Assembly (NCBI GenBank): GCA_902767235.1
Contig: CACXGR010000317.1
Location: 1-5,070 of the forward strand
Source of the DNA: an uncultured Lachnospiraceae bacterium
GTDB taxonomy: Bacteria; Bacillota; Clostridia; Lachnospirales; Lachnospiraceae
DNA: 5,070 nt
Reading direction: 5' to 3'
Positions 1-5,070 of the stretch are shown piece after piece. Position 1 is the stretch's first letter; each line of letters opens with the position of its first letter. A program made the position numbers and the translations under genes. The notes under the pieces were generated by a model. That model saw nothing but the letters and a program-made list of their open reading frames with translations, made no database searches and was not told the DNA's origin.

Positions 1-122
1 ATCTCCTCAAAGAGCGCCTTCTCCTCGGGCGTCAGTTTCCGGATCTGCCTCTCGTGCTCTTTGTTCCAGCGCTCCAGTCTCTCTTTCTCCCACTTTGTCC
101 TGGAATTGTAATCGAAGGCCAT
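1..122 (-). CDS. Small charged hypothetical protein, N-terminal fragment (cut by the window edge)
   Basis: The first 40 residues are visible; the rest lies beyond position 1. The fragment begins MAFDYNSRTKWEKERLERWN and is very rich in Lys, Arg and Glu, with a heptad-like pattern suggesting a long amphipathic or coiled-coil helix; a TPEEKALFEE segment follows. Two in-frame ATGs exist, at 128 and 122. The one at 122 is preferred because AGGAGG (129-134) ends six bases before it, whereas it touches the ATG at 128 with no spacing. The stop of the upstream minus-strand gene lies 18 bases before this start, so the two are probably one operon and possibly translationally coupled. There is no signal peptide or membrane segment in the visible part. 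I do not recognise the family, and the fragment is too short to assign a function. Confidence 0.72.
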   Translation of the reverse strand, partial: MAFDYNSRTKWEKERLERWNKEHERQIRKLTPEEKALFEE

Positions 123-128
123 CGCCAT

Positions 129-134
129 CCTCCT
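129..134 (-). promoter_or_regulatory. Ribosome binding site AGGAGG that decides the start at 122
   Basis: On the minus strand the site reads AGGAGG, a full match to the 16S anti-Shine-Dalgarno core. It sits six bases before the ATG at 122 and directly against the ATG at 128, favouring the shorter N-terminus. Confidence 0.7.
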
Positions 135-140
135 TTCTGC

Positions 141-560
141 TCACCACATCCGCCCCGCCAGAAAGGTCAGCCGGACGAACGTCACTTCACTCTGATCCCT
201 GAGCGGTATGATCTCTTTCCTTTCGGTGTAGCGCACGCCGTCCGCGAACAGGGCCGCTATCCCGTCGTCAAAACACTGCAGCGCCGTCAGGACCGCCTTC
301 TCCTCATCCGCTTTTCTGTCGTCCATAGGGCTCCCGTAGGCGACTTTTCCGCCTTGCGCCTTCTGTTCCAGATCCTCGGACGTAAAAAGGCGCAGAATCT
401 CCCCTGCGTCTTTTCTTGCATTGTATTCTCTCACGCACTGTCTGACCGTCTCCGCAAGAAAGTCCTCCACCGTCATCTGTCTGTCCGGATACGCCCAGAT
501 CCTCTGTACGACAGCTGCCTTTCTTCTGGACGCGCCCTTGACATTGATCCTGATCTGCAT
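141..560 (-). CDS. Uncharacterised 139-residue protein
   Basis: The protein starts MQIRINVKGASRRKAAVVQ and ends near FVRLTFLAGRMW. The frame remains open upstream to a possible start at 605, but the ATG at 560 is chosen because GGGGAGG lies seven bases before it and the upstream residues (MICCAAAGKYRGG) look non-coding. The opening short basic strand-like stretch is followed by a probable helix (TVEDFLAETVRQCVREYNAR, residues 30-49), a polar middle, a second helical region (KADEEKAVLTALQCFDDGIAALF) and a hydrophobic end. It appears soluble: no signal peptide or membrane segment. The gene precedes the small charged gene at 1-122 by 18 bases, and both diverge from the EamA gene. The tidy ribosome site, operon-like spacing and protein-like composition argue it is real. 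I do not recognise the family and give no function. Confidence 0.8.
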   Translation of the reverse strand: MQIRINVKGASRRKAAVVQRIWAYPDRQMTVEDFLAETVRQCVREYNARKDAGEILRLFTSEDLEQKAQGGKVAYGSPMDDRKADEEKAVLTALQCFDDGIAALFADGVRYTERKEIIPLRDQSEVTFVRLTFLAGRMW

Positions 561-567
561 CACCAAA

Positions 568-574
568 CCTCCCC
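568..574 (-). promoter_or_regulatory. Ribosome binding site GGGGAGG that decides the start at 560
   Basis: The minus-strand sequence GGGGAGG is followed by seven bases (TTTGGTG) and then ATG at 560. No comparable site precedes the more upstream start at 605, so this fixes the N-terminus as MQIRINVKG. Confidence 0.68.
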
Positions 575-588
575 GATATTTTCCTGCC

Positions 589-637
589 GCTGCGCAGCAA
601 ATCATGATATGATTGCAGTTGGTACTTTTGTGATCAC
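589..637. promoter_or_regulatory. Divergent spacer with clustered short palindromes (possible operator region)
   Basis: Three symmetrical elements lie in the gap between the divergent genes: GCTGCGCAGC (589-598, perfect), AATCAT-GAT-ATGATT (600-614, six-base arms, three-base centre) and GTGATCAC (630-637, perfect). Allowing one unpaired A extends the middle one toward GCAA...TTGC. Such symmetry between two divergent genes could bind a dimeric regulator or form small hairpins. The region must also hold start signals for both directions, but I could not find a convincing -35/-10 pair on either strand. Short palindromes also arise by chance, so this is a suggestion only. Confidence 0.25.
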
Positions 638-661
638 TATTTTGACTATAAGGTTACATCT

Positions 662-1591
662 ATGAAGGATACTTCCAACCGATTTGCCGTCTCCGCCGCC
701 ATGATCATCGCCAGCGCGGTCCTCTGGGGGCTGTACGGCTCTTTTGTCACTCTCCTGACCGCCATGGGCCTGTCGAAGAACGCCCTAGTCTTTCTTCGCA
801 TGTTCGCGACCTCTGTCCCGGTGGGTTTTCTCATTCTGGCCACGGACCGCTCCGCCTTCCGGGTGCGCCCCGCGGACATCCCGCTCTTTGTCGGAAACGG
901 GCTCTTCAGCCTGCTCTTCTTTACTTTCTGCTACACGGCCGCCATCAGAGTCACCAAAATAGCGACCGCCGCCGCGCTTCTCTACACCGCGCCGGCCATC
1001 GTGATGGTTCTGTCCGCCCTTCTCTTTAAGGAGCGCATGACAGCGCGCAAAGTGTTCTGCTGCCTGCTGGCCGTCGCCGGCTGCGCCTTTGCCTCGGGCA
1101 TCGGCGGCGAACTGTTCGGGGGCAATTCCGCTGACGGATCCGCGCTGATCACGCCCGCCGGCCTTCTTCTGGGACTTGGCGCCGGTCTCGGCTACGCGCT
1201 CTACAGCATCTTCAGCCGGATCATCCTGAACCGTGGCTACAGTGTCTACACGAACGTTTTCTACAGTTTCGGCGTCGCGATGCTGGGATTTTGGGCCCTC
1301 TCCGTTGCGGACGGCTCCTTTTCACAGGTGTTTGAGAACCCGCTGCGGACGGCGCTGGCGCTTTTGTGCGGCATCCTCACCGGAAGCCTCGCCTACGTTC
1401 TCTACACGACCGGCATGAAGGGCATGGAGACCTCCCGGGCCGCTCAGCTCACCACTATAGAGCCGGTCACGGCCGCCATCCTGGGCAGCCTTCTCTTCCG
1501 CCAGCCGCTCTCCGTCTGGGAGATTGCCGGCATTGTGATGGTCGTCGGGTCGGTCGTGCTCCTCAAATATACAAACTCGAAATTTTGTTAA
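662..1591 (+). CDS. EamA-family (drug/metabolite transporter superfamily) permease
   Basis: This 309-residue inner-membrane protein has the length and layout of a ten-helix DMT/EamA carrier: two homologous five-helix halves (about residues 10-145 and 160-303) joined by a polar Gly/Ser/Asp linker (GGNSADGSALITPAG). Family landmarks are visible: the first half ends its fourth helix region with PAIVMVLSALLFKER (111-125), and the second half has the matching IEPVTAAILGSLLF (266-279), where the Glu-Pro pair is typical. The usual acidic residue after the second LL is replaced by Arg-Gln (FRQPLS), a small oddity. Members export amino acids, nucleosides, drugs or other small metabolites; the substrate cannot be told from sequence. 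The start at 662 has only a weak AAGG ribosome site (651-653 region), suggesting modest translation. The gene is divergent from the unnamed gene at 141-560, and no clear terminator follows its TAA. Confidence 0.93.
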   Translation: MKDTSNRFAVSAAMIIASAVLWGLYGSFVTLLTAMGLSKNALVFLRMFATSVPVGFLILATDRSAFRVRPADIPLFVGNGLFSLLFFTFCYTAAIRVTKIATAAALLYTAPAIVMVLSALLFKERMTARKVFCCLLAVAGCAFASGIGGELFGGNSADGSALITPAGLLLGLGAGLGYALYSIFSRIILNRGYSVYTNVFYSFGVAMLGFWALSVADGSFSQVFENPLRTALALLCGILTGSLAYVLYTTGMKGMETSRAAQLTTIEPVTAAILGSLLFRQPLSVWEIAGIVMVVGSVVLLKYTNSKFC

Positions 1592-1627
1592 TTGGCTATT
1601 GTCCGCACTTGCGGTAAAATACTTTAC
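1592..1627 (+). promoter_or_regulatory. Candidate sigma-70-type promoter with overlapping inverted repeats, upstream of the patatin gene
   Basis: TTGGCT (1592-1597, four of six consensus bases) is separated by exactly 17 bases from TAAAAT (1615-1620, five of six). It starts directly after the stop codon of the EamA gene and would place transcription start near 1627, giving a leader of about 100 bases before the ATG at 1726. Two inverted repeats overlap it: CCGC-ACTT-GCGG (1603-1614) fills much of the spacer, and GTAAA-ATAC-TTTAC (1614-1627) covers the -10 element. These could be operators for a repressor; that part is inference. The CCGC hairpin lacks a T tract, so it is not a good terminator for the EamA gene. 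Confidence 0.42.
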
Positions 1628-1709
1628 ATGATTGTCTGCAAAGCAGCTCAATGGACTGCTGTCACTATCATTTTACTACCACGCTCGTGCAGTTATCTAC
1701 TGTTAAGAA

Positions 1710-1715
1710 AAGGAG
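1710..1715 (+). promoter_or_regulatory. Ribosome binding site AAGGAG that decides the start at 1726
   Basis: AAGGAG lies ten bases before the ATG at 1726, within a purine-rich run. An earlier in-frame ATG at 1651 has no such site and would add 25 residues without resemblance to a patatin N-terminus, so 1726 is the start. Confidence 0.72.
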
Positions 1716-1725
1716 AAAAGAAAAG

Positions 1726-2583
1726 ATGAGCCGTAAGACAGGACTTGTCATGGAAGGCGGCGCCATGCGCGGTATGTTCACCGCCGGTGTCCTCGATGTA
1801 ATGATGGAAAACGGAATTGACTTTGACGGCGCGATGGGCGTCTCGGCGGGTGCTGTGTTCGGCTGCAACTTCAAATCGAAGCAGATCGGCCGCTCGATCC
1901 GCTACAATCTCCGCTTCTGCGACGATCCCAGATACTGCAGCCTGGAATCGCTTATGAAGACCGGCGACCTCTACGGCGTGCAGTTCTGCTATGACGAGAT
2001 CCCCAACAAGCTCGATCCCTTCGACGTCAAGACCTACAGGGAGAATCCCATGCCCTTCTATGCGGTCTGCACCAATGTCGAGACCGGCAAAGCCATTCAT
2101 AAGCGTCTGGACAACGGCGACGCCAGGGACATGGAATATTTCCGCGCCTCCGCCTCCATGCCGGTCGTCTCCCGCATCGTGGAAGTCGACGGATACAAGC
2201 TTCTGGACGGCGGCATAACCGACAGCATCCCGCTCCTTAGCATGGAGCGCCGCGGCTATCCCCGCAACGTGGTGATCCTCACCCAGCCCCTGGGCTTCGT
2301 CAAGAAAAAGAGCGGCATGCTCCCTCTGATCCGCGTGGCGATGCGCGACTACCCCTATACCATCAAGGCGATGGAAGTCCGCCACATCCGCTACAACCGG
2401 CAGGCGGCCTACGTGAGACAGCAGGAGCTGGCCGGCAATGCTTTTGTCATTCGTCCGCCCCACAGCCTGGACATCAGCCGGACGGAACACGATCCCGCTG
2501 AGCTCCGCAGGGTCTACGACATCGGCCGGGCAGAGATAGAGTCGCGGTTGACGGAGATGAAGGAATTTCTGGCAAAAGAGTGA
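1726..2583 (+). CDS. Patatin-like phospholipase (YjjU-like, with C-terminal DUF6363-type region)
   Basis: A 285-residue predicted serine lipid acyl hydrolase of the bacterial patatin family. The N-terminal catalytic domain shows the oxyanion-hole loop EGGAMRG (10-16), the nucleophile elbow GVSAG with Ser40 (38-42), and the second dyad residue Asp161 in the DGG motif (LLDGGITDSIP). This Ser-Asp dyad is complete, so an active enzyme is expected. After about residue 200 comes a C-terminal helical region with RDYPYTIKAMEVRHIRYN and a late AELRRVYDIGRAE segment, as in the YjjU-type subgroup. No signal peptide is visible, so it should act in the cytoplasm on membrane lipids or acyl esters; the natural substrate is unknown for most relatives. 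A CLC transporter gene begins 23 bases after its stop, indicating co-transcription. Family assignment is secure; the exact reaction is not. Confidence 0.93.
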   Translation: MSRKTGLVMEGGAMRGMFTAGVLDVMMENGIDFDGAMGVSAGAVFGCNFKSKQIGRSIRYNLRFCDDPRYCSLESLMKTGDLYGVQFCYDEIPNKLDPFDVKTYRENPMPFYAVCTNVETGKAIHKRLDNGDARDMEYFRASASMPVVSRIVEVDGYKLLDGGITDSIPLLSMERRGYPRNVVILTQPLGFVKKKSGMLPLIRVAMRDYPYTIKAMEVRHIRYNRQAAYVRQQELAGNAFVIRPPHSLDISRTEHDPAELRRVYDIGRAEIESRLTEMKEFLAKE

Positions 2584-2606
2584 TCTGCTGATCAGAGGGG
2601 GACAAC

Positions 2607-3887
2607 ATGGAAAACAACAACGAATCATTTTCCGATCAGATGCAGGCACTGGTATTCAAGATCCGGACAGGCTGTGTGCAGCTGGTCAAGCTGCTGATCT
2701 ACGGTCTTTTGTGCGGAACGCTCGTCGGTTTCACCGCCAGCATCTTTGCGCTGGGGATCGACGCCGCCACAAATCTGCGTGCCCAGCACCCGTGGGTCAT
2801 CTTTCTGATGCCCGTCGGCGCCGCCGTGATCATCTTCTTCTACATGAAATTCGACCGGAGCGAAGGGACCGATACCGTGCTCCTTGCCGTAACGAGAAGT
2901 GAAAGTGTTCCCGGGACCCTGGCGCCGCTCATTTTCTGCTCCACCATCACCTCCCACTTTCTGGGCGCCTCTGTGGGCCGTGAGGGGGCGGCGTTGCAGA
3001 TCGGCGGCTGCATGGGGGACGAGCTGGGCAAGCGCTTCCACTTTCAGGAAAGCGCCCGCCGCATCATGGTCATGGCGGGTATGAGCGCCGCTTTCTCGGC
3101 GCTGTTCGGAACGCCGCTGGCAGCGACGGTCATCGCGATGGAGATCAGCCACGTGGGGCTCCTGCAATACGATGCCCTCGTTCCCTGCGTCATCGCCGCC
3201 CTGCCTTCCTACTATATTTCCGGAATGCTGGGCGTGGAGAAGCACCCCTGGGGGCTTACGCAAGTGGTGCCTTTCTCGCTCCCGCGCTCCCTCTCCACCT
3301 TCGTTCTTGCTTTTCTGTGCGCCATCATCAGCGTGCTCTTCGTGGTCGCCCTGGGCCGGATCCCGGCCCTTGCCAAAAAGATCCCGGCTCACCCCGTCTT
3401 TCGGGGCGCCATCGTCGCCGCCATCCTGCTGGGCATGACCCTTCTCTCCGGCGGCCAGTTCTACAACGGCGCCGGCGGCCATGTCATCACGGAGTGCCTG
3501 CACGGGGAGCCCGTGCCGGTCTGCGCCTTCCTGCTCAAAATATTGTTCACCGCGGTCTCCGTCGCAGCCGGATTTAAGGGCGGCGAGATCGTGCCTGCCC
3601 TCTTTATCGGCGCCACCTTCGGCTCTGTCGTAGGACCTCTCCTGGGCCTCCCCGGCGGCCTGGCAGCCGCCATCGGAATGGGATGCCTCTTTAGCTGCGT
3701 CACCAACTGCCCTCTGGGAACGCTGCTGATCTGCTTTGAGATGTTCGGCTTTGAGGGCTGGCCCTACTACCTCTTGAGCATCGCCATCGCCTACACGGTC
3801 TCCGGCAACTACGGCCTTTACCACCACCAGAAGATCCGATACGGCAAGTTCAAGATCGGCAGAGAGGACGCGAACGCACATCATTGA
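2607..3887 (+). CDS. CLC-family (voltage-gated chloride channel-like) anion transporter
   Basis: This 426-residue polytopic membrane protein, with no C-terminal CBS domains, is a bacterial CLC family member. The hallmark SVGREGAALQIGG (122-134) carries the external gating glutamate, Glu126, equivalent to Glu148 of E. coli ClC-ec1. The usual selectivity motif GSGIP is not present; by alignment by eye its place is taken by GTDTV (87-91), with Thr88 at the serine position. The usual GxFxP loop is replaced by GGEIVP (325-330), followed by ALFIGATFG. After PLAATVIAME the residue matching internal proton glutamate Glu203 appears to be Ile180. Tyr405 in GLYHHQKI may match Tyr445. The family includes channels and anion/proton exchangers, some specific for fluoride; these changes make plain chloride/proton exchange uncertain. 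GAGGGGG (2595-2601) is five bases before the ATG. The gene lies 23 bases behind the patatin gene and ends at a strong terminator. Confidence 0.93.
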   Translation: MENNNESFSDQMQALVFKIRTGCVQLVKLLIYGLLCGTLVGFTASIFALGIDAATNLRAQHPWVIFLMPVGAAVIIFFYMKFDRSEGTDTVLLAVTRSESVPGTLAPLIFCSTITSHFLGASVGREGAALQIGGCMGDELGKRFHFQESARRIMVMAGMSAAFSALFGTPLAATVIAMEISHVGLLQYDALVPCVIAALPSYYISGMLGVEKHPWGLTQVVPFSLPRSLSTFVLAFLCAIISVLFVVALGRIPALAKKIPAHPVFRGAIVAAILLGMTLLSGGQFYNGAGGHVITECLHGEPVPVCAFLLKILFTAVSVAAGFKGGEIVPALFIGATFGSVVGPLLGLPGGLAAAIGMGCLFSCVTNCPLGTLLICFEMFGFEGWPYYLLSIAIAYTVSGNYGLYHHQKIRYGKFKIGREDANAHH

Positions 3888-3890
3888 ATC

Positions 3891-3939
3891 AAAAAACCGG
3901 CGCGCCGATGTTTGGACTTATCGGCATGCCGGTTTTTTT
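3891..3939. terminator. Bidirectional intrinsic terminator between convergent genes
   Basis: AAAAAACCGGC (3891-3901) pairs with GCCGGTTTTTT (3928-3938) over 11 bases. After a short imperfect step, CCGAT (3905-3909) pairs with ATCGG (3920-3924) around a ten-base loop. Seven T follow on the plus strand and six A precede, giving a U tract in both directions. It starts four bases after the CLC stop and lies 14 bases beyond the thioesterase stop, so it probably ends both transcripts. Confidence 0.88.
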
Positions 3940-3952
3940 GTACTCCTGTTAT

Positions 3953-4399
3953 TCAGATATCCCTCTTCTCATCCGGCGCCGGTATCCTGAAATTCAGGTA
4001 TCCGCCTTTCGCAATGAGATGACCGTCCTCATCGCGGATCCGCATGTCTGTCCAGACCAGCGTCCCGCCGGCCTTTACGACCTCCGCCCGGCAGGTCAGC
4101 TCACCCTTCGGCGTCTTTCCCCGCAGCATCTCAATACTGCCGCTCACGGTGCAGGTGCCCGTCCCGATCGAGGCCACTGCATAGGAAGTCGTGATATCCG
4201 CCAGCGTGCTGAGCGCTCCGCCCTGCACGGTCCCGTTTGGATTGCCGTGGCGGGAAGGATCCAGCTCCATGCGGCACTCGCAGGCCCCCTTCTCCAGCTT
4301 CGCAATATGGATCTTCAAAAATGCCGCGATCGGCATCTCCCCAAGGTAGTCATCCATCCTCTGCGCAAACTCGCGGCTCACTCCATTCGTCTCGATCAT
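3953..4399 (-). CDS. PaaI-like hotdog-fold acyl-CoA thioesterase
   Basis: This 148-residue cytoplasmic protein has the size and motif layout of the PaaI/4-hydroxybenzoyl-CoA thioesterase branch of hotdog enzymes, which hydrolyse acyl- or aryl-CoA thioesters as dimers or tetramers. The signature runs H51-G-N-P-N55-G56-T-V-Q59-G60-G61-A-L-S-T-L-A-D68: the Asn-Gly pair, the Gly-Gly turn at the start of the central helix, and Asp68, which fits the catalytic acid of PaaI-type enzymes. Gln59 stands where many relatives have His (HGG). The second half has the expected strands, including GSIEMLRGKTPKGELTCRAEVVKAGGTLVWTDMRI. The frame can open at a GTG at 4408, but GAGGAG overlaps that codon; it lies eight bases before the ATG at 4399, which is chosen. 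The substrate is unknown. A terminator stands directly upstream, so expression may depend on read-through. Confidence 0.9.
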   Translation of the reverse strand: MIETNGVSREFAQRMDDYLGEMPIAAFLKIHIAKLEKGACECRMELDPSRHGNPNGTVQGGALSTLADITTSYAVASIGTGTCTVSGSIEMLRGKTPKGELTCRAEVVKAGGTLVWTDMRIRDEDGHLIAKGGYLNFRIPAPDEKRDI

Positions 4400-4407
4400 C
4401 TCGTGCA

Positions 4408-4413
4408 CTCCTC
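4408..4413 (-). promoter_or_regulatory. Ribosome binding site GAGGAG of the thioesterase gene, touching a terminator T tract
   Basis: On the minus strand GAGGAG follows immediately after the T6 tract of the upstream terminator and precedes the ATG at 4399 by eight bases. It overlaps the alternative GTG at 4408, ruling that start unlikely. Confidence 0.72.
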
Positions 4414-4441
4414 AAAAAAGGGCTGCGCGCCGGCGCAGCCC
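4414..4441 (-). terminator. Intrinsic terminator after the flavodiiron gene
   Basis: Read on the minus strand, GGGCTGCGC and GCGCAGCCC form a perfect nine-base GC-rich stem with a CGGC loop (4420-4441), followed by six T (4414-4419). It begins 17 bases after the tandem TAA stops of the flavodiiron gene. It should stop that transcript strongly, yet it ends directly at the ribosome site of the next gene on the same strand. Confidence 0.9.
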
Positions 4442-4458
4442 TGTACGATAGCCTGTTA

Positions 4459-5070
4459 TTATCTGACCAGCTCCTCAGCCAGCTTCTCAAGGGCCGCCTC
4501 GCTGTCCGCGTTCAGGGCCGACTTGATCGTCACCGTTGTCTCCGCGAAGGTGATCTTCTTGGATTTCTCAAACATGGCCTTCATCTGCTTGGCTGCCACA
4601 GGCGCCCAGCTTCCGTTCTCGATGAAAGCGATGGTGCGGTTCTGGTACTCGCGCTCTGTCAGATGCTCGATAAATGTGTGCATGAAGGGGAAAATACCGT
4701 TGTTATAGGTCGTTGTAGCAAGGACCAGTCTGTCATAGCGGAAAGCATCCTCAACGCACTCCGGCATGTCGTCTCTGGCCAGATCGCTGATGGCAACCTT
4801 CTGGCCCTTGGCGCGCAGAAGCTCAGCCAGCTTCTCAGCAGCCGCCTTTGTGTGTCCGTAGACGGATGTGTAGCAGATGCAGACGCCGGGCTCTTCGGGT
4901 GTATAGGAGGACCACTTGTCATAGAGATCCAGATAGTATCCGAGATTCTCGTCCAGCACGGGGCCGTGCAGAGGGCAGATGATCTGAATGTCCAGTCCGG
5001 CCGCTGCCTTGAGCACCTTCTGGGTCTGCAGGCCGTATTTGCCCACGATGCCAAAATAGTACCGGCGCGC
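4459..5070 (-). CDS. FprA-type class A flavodiiron protein, C-terminal part (5' end beyond the window)
   Basis: The frame is open to the window edge, so 203 C-terminal residues are visible of a protein usually near 400. The fragment begins ARRYYFGIVGKYG, the last part of the metallo-beta-lactamase-like di-iron domain, and includes CPLHGPV (32-38), whose His35 fits the final iron ligand. A linker (YDKWSSYTPEEPG) leads into a flavodoxin domain from about residue 63: YTSVYGHT (67-74) is the FMN phosphate loop, TTTYNNGIFPFMHTF and ENGSWAP supply the flavin-flanking loops. The protein ends after the flavodoxin domain without rubredoxin or flavin-reductase extension, marking class A. Such enzymes reduce O2 to water and/or NO to N2O in the cytoplasm, fed by rubredoxin or similar donors, and protect anaerobes. 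Which gas is preferred cannot be read here. The GTG at 5046 is internal, not the start. Tandem TAA stops precede a strong terminator. Confidence 0.93.
   Translation of the reverse strand, partial: ARRYYFGIVGKYGLQTQKVLKAAAGLDIQIICPLHGPVLDENLGYYLDLYDKWSSYTPEEPGVCICYTSVYGHTKAAAEKLAELLRAKGQKVAISDLARDDMPECVEDAFRYDRLVLATTTYNNGIFPFMHTFIEHLTEREYQNRTIAFIENGSWAPVAAKQMKAMFEKSKKITFAETTVTIKSALNADSEAALEKLAEELVR

Noticed and set aside
642..652. TTGACT and TATAAG just before the EamA start as promoter boxes
   Set aside because: They overlap each other and lie too close to the ATG; TATAAG has no -35 at a proper distance, and use of it would give an almost leaderless mRNA.
54..665. Long plus-strand open frame over the left end
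   Set aside because: It lies antisense to the two minus-strand genes, has no good ribosome site, overlaps the EamA start, and encodes a His/Pro/Arg-rich sequence with no protein-like pattern.
1603..1614. CCGC-ACTT-GCGG hairpin as terminator of the EamA gene
   Set aside because: Only a four-base stem and no following T tract.
1651..1725. N-terminal extension of the patatin protein from an ATG at 1651
   Set aside because: The extra 25 residues have no family resemblance and no ribosome site, while AAGGAG stands correctly before the ATG at 1726.
1693..2649. 318-residue minus-strand open frame
   Set aside because: Antisense shadow of the patatin gene in GC-rich sequence; the composition (many His, Ala, Asp, Val) is typical of a shadow and no start signal is seen.
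2625..3884. 419-residue minus-strand open frame
   Set aside because: Antisense shadow of the CLC gene, extremely rich in Asp, Gly, Glu and His, with no domain pattern; the CLC frame has unmistakable motifs.
4453..4491. Minus-strand promoter TTGAGA ... GATAAT near the end of the flavodiiron gene, to drive the thioesterase
   Set aside because: The two boxes are 21 bases apart, too far for a normal sigma-70 promoter, and any transcript would still cross the terminator.
3884..4708. 274-residue plus-strand open frame after the CLC gene
   Set aside because: It starts at a TTG inside the CLC end, runs through the terminator hairpin and is antisense to the thioesterase and flavodiiron genes.
5041..5046. 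GTG at 5046 as the start of a short flavodoxin-like protein
   Set aside because: The frame continues upstream with ARRYYFGI, matching FprA-type proteins, so the gene is cut by the window and not a 195-residue protein.
1..5070. CRISPR array, tRNA, rRNA, insertion sequence or prophage signals
   Set aside because: No regularly spaced repeats, no cloverleaf-like or conserved rRNA segments, and no transposase, integrase or phage protein in any credible frame.

Overview
The window reads as ordinary chromosomal DNA from an anaerobic, GC-rich member of the Firmicutes/Clostridia (Lachnospiraceae- or Ruminococcaceae-like). The grounds are strong AGGAGG-type ribosome sites, compact gene packing, intrinsic terminators, GC-rich third codon positions, AT-rich gaps, and an FprA-type flavodiiron protein typical of oxygen-sensitive bacteria. 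This assignment is inference from gene content and style; no rRNA or marker gene is present.

Layout. Positions 1-560 (minus strand) hold the start of a small charged protein, cut by the window edge, preceded by a 139-residue protein I cannot name; the two look co-transcribed toward position 1. A short divergent spacer (561-661) with several small palindromes separates them from a DMT/EamA-family exporter on the plus strand (662-1591). A 134-base gap carries a plausible promoter and leads into a patatin-like phospholipase (1726-2583). A CLC-family anion transporter (2607-3887) follows after 23 bases, very likely in the same transcript. A hairpin with A and T tracts on its two sides (3891-3939) closes that transcript and can also end the convergent minus-strand gene. 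The right part reads on the minus strand: the C-terminal part of an FprA-type flavodiiron protein (4459 to the window end), a perfect intrinsic terminator (4414-4441), then a PaaI-like hotdog thioesterase (3953-4399).

How the genes relate. The patatin and CLC genes form the clearest functional unit: a predicted cytoplasmic lipid acyl hydrolase with a membrane anion transporter. The thioesterase and flavodiiron genes are same-strand neighbours separated by a terminator that abuts the thioesterase ribosome site. No stretch above 300 bases lacks a gene. I saw no tRNA, rRNA, CRISPR array, insertion sequence or phage gene, and no convincing novel system. The points most worth a second look are the altered CLC selectivity and proton-pathway motifs, the terminator/ribosome-site junction at 4399-4441, and the unnamed gene pair at the left end.
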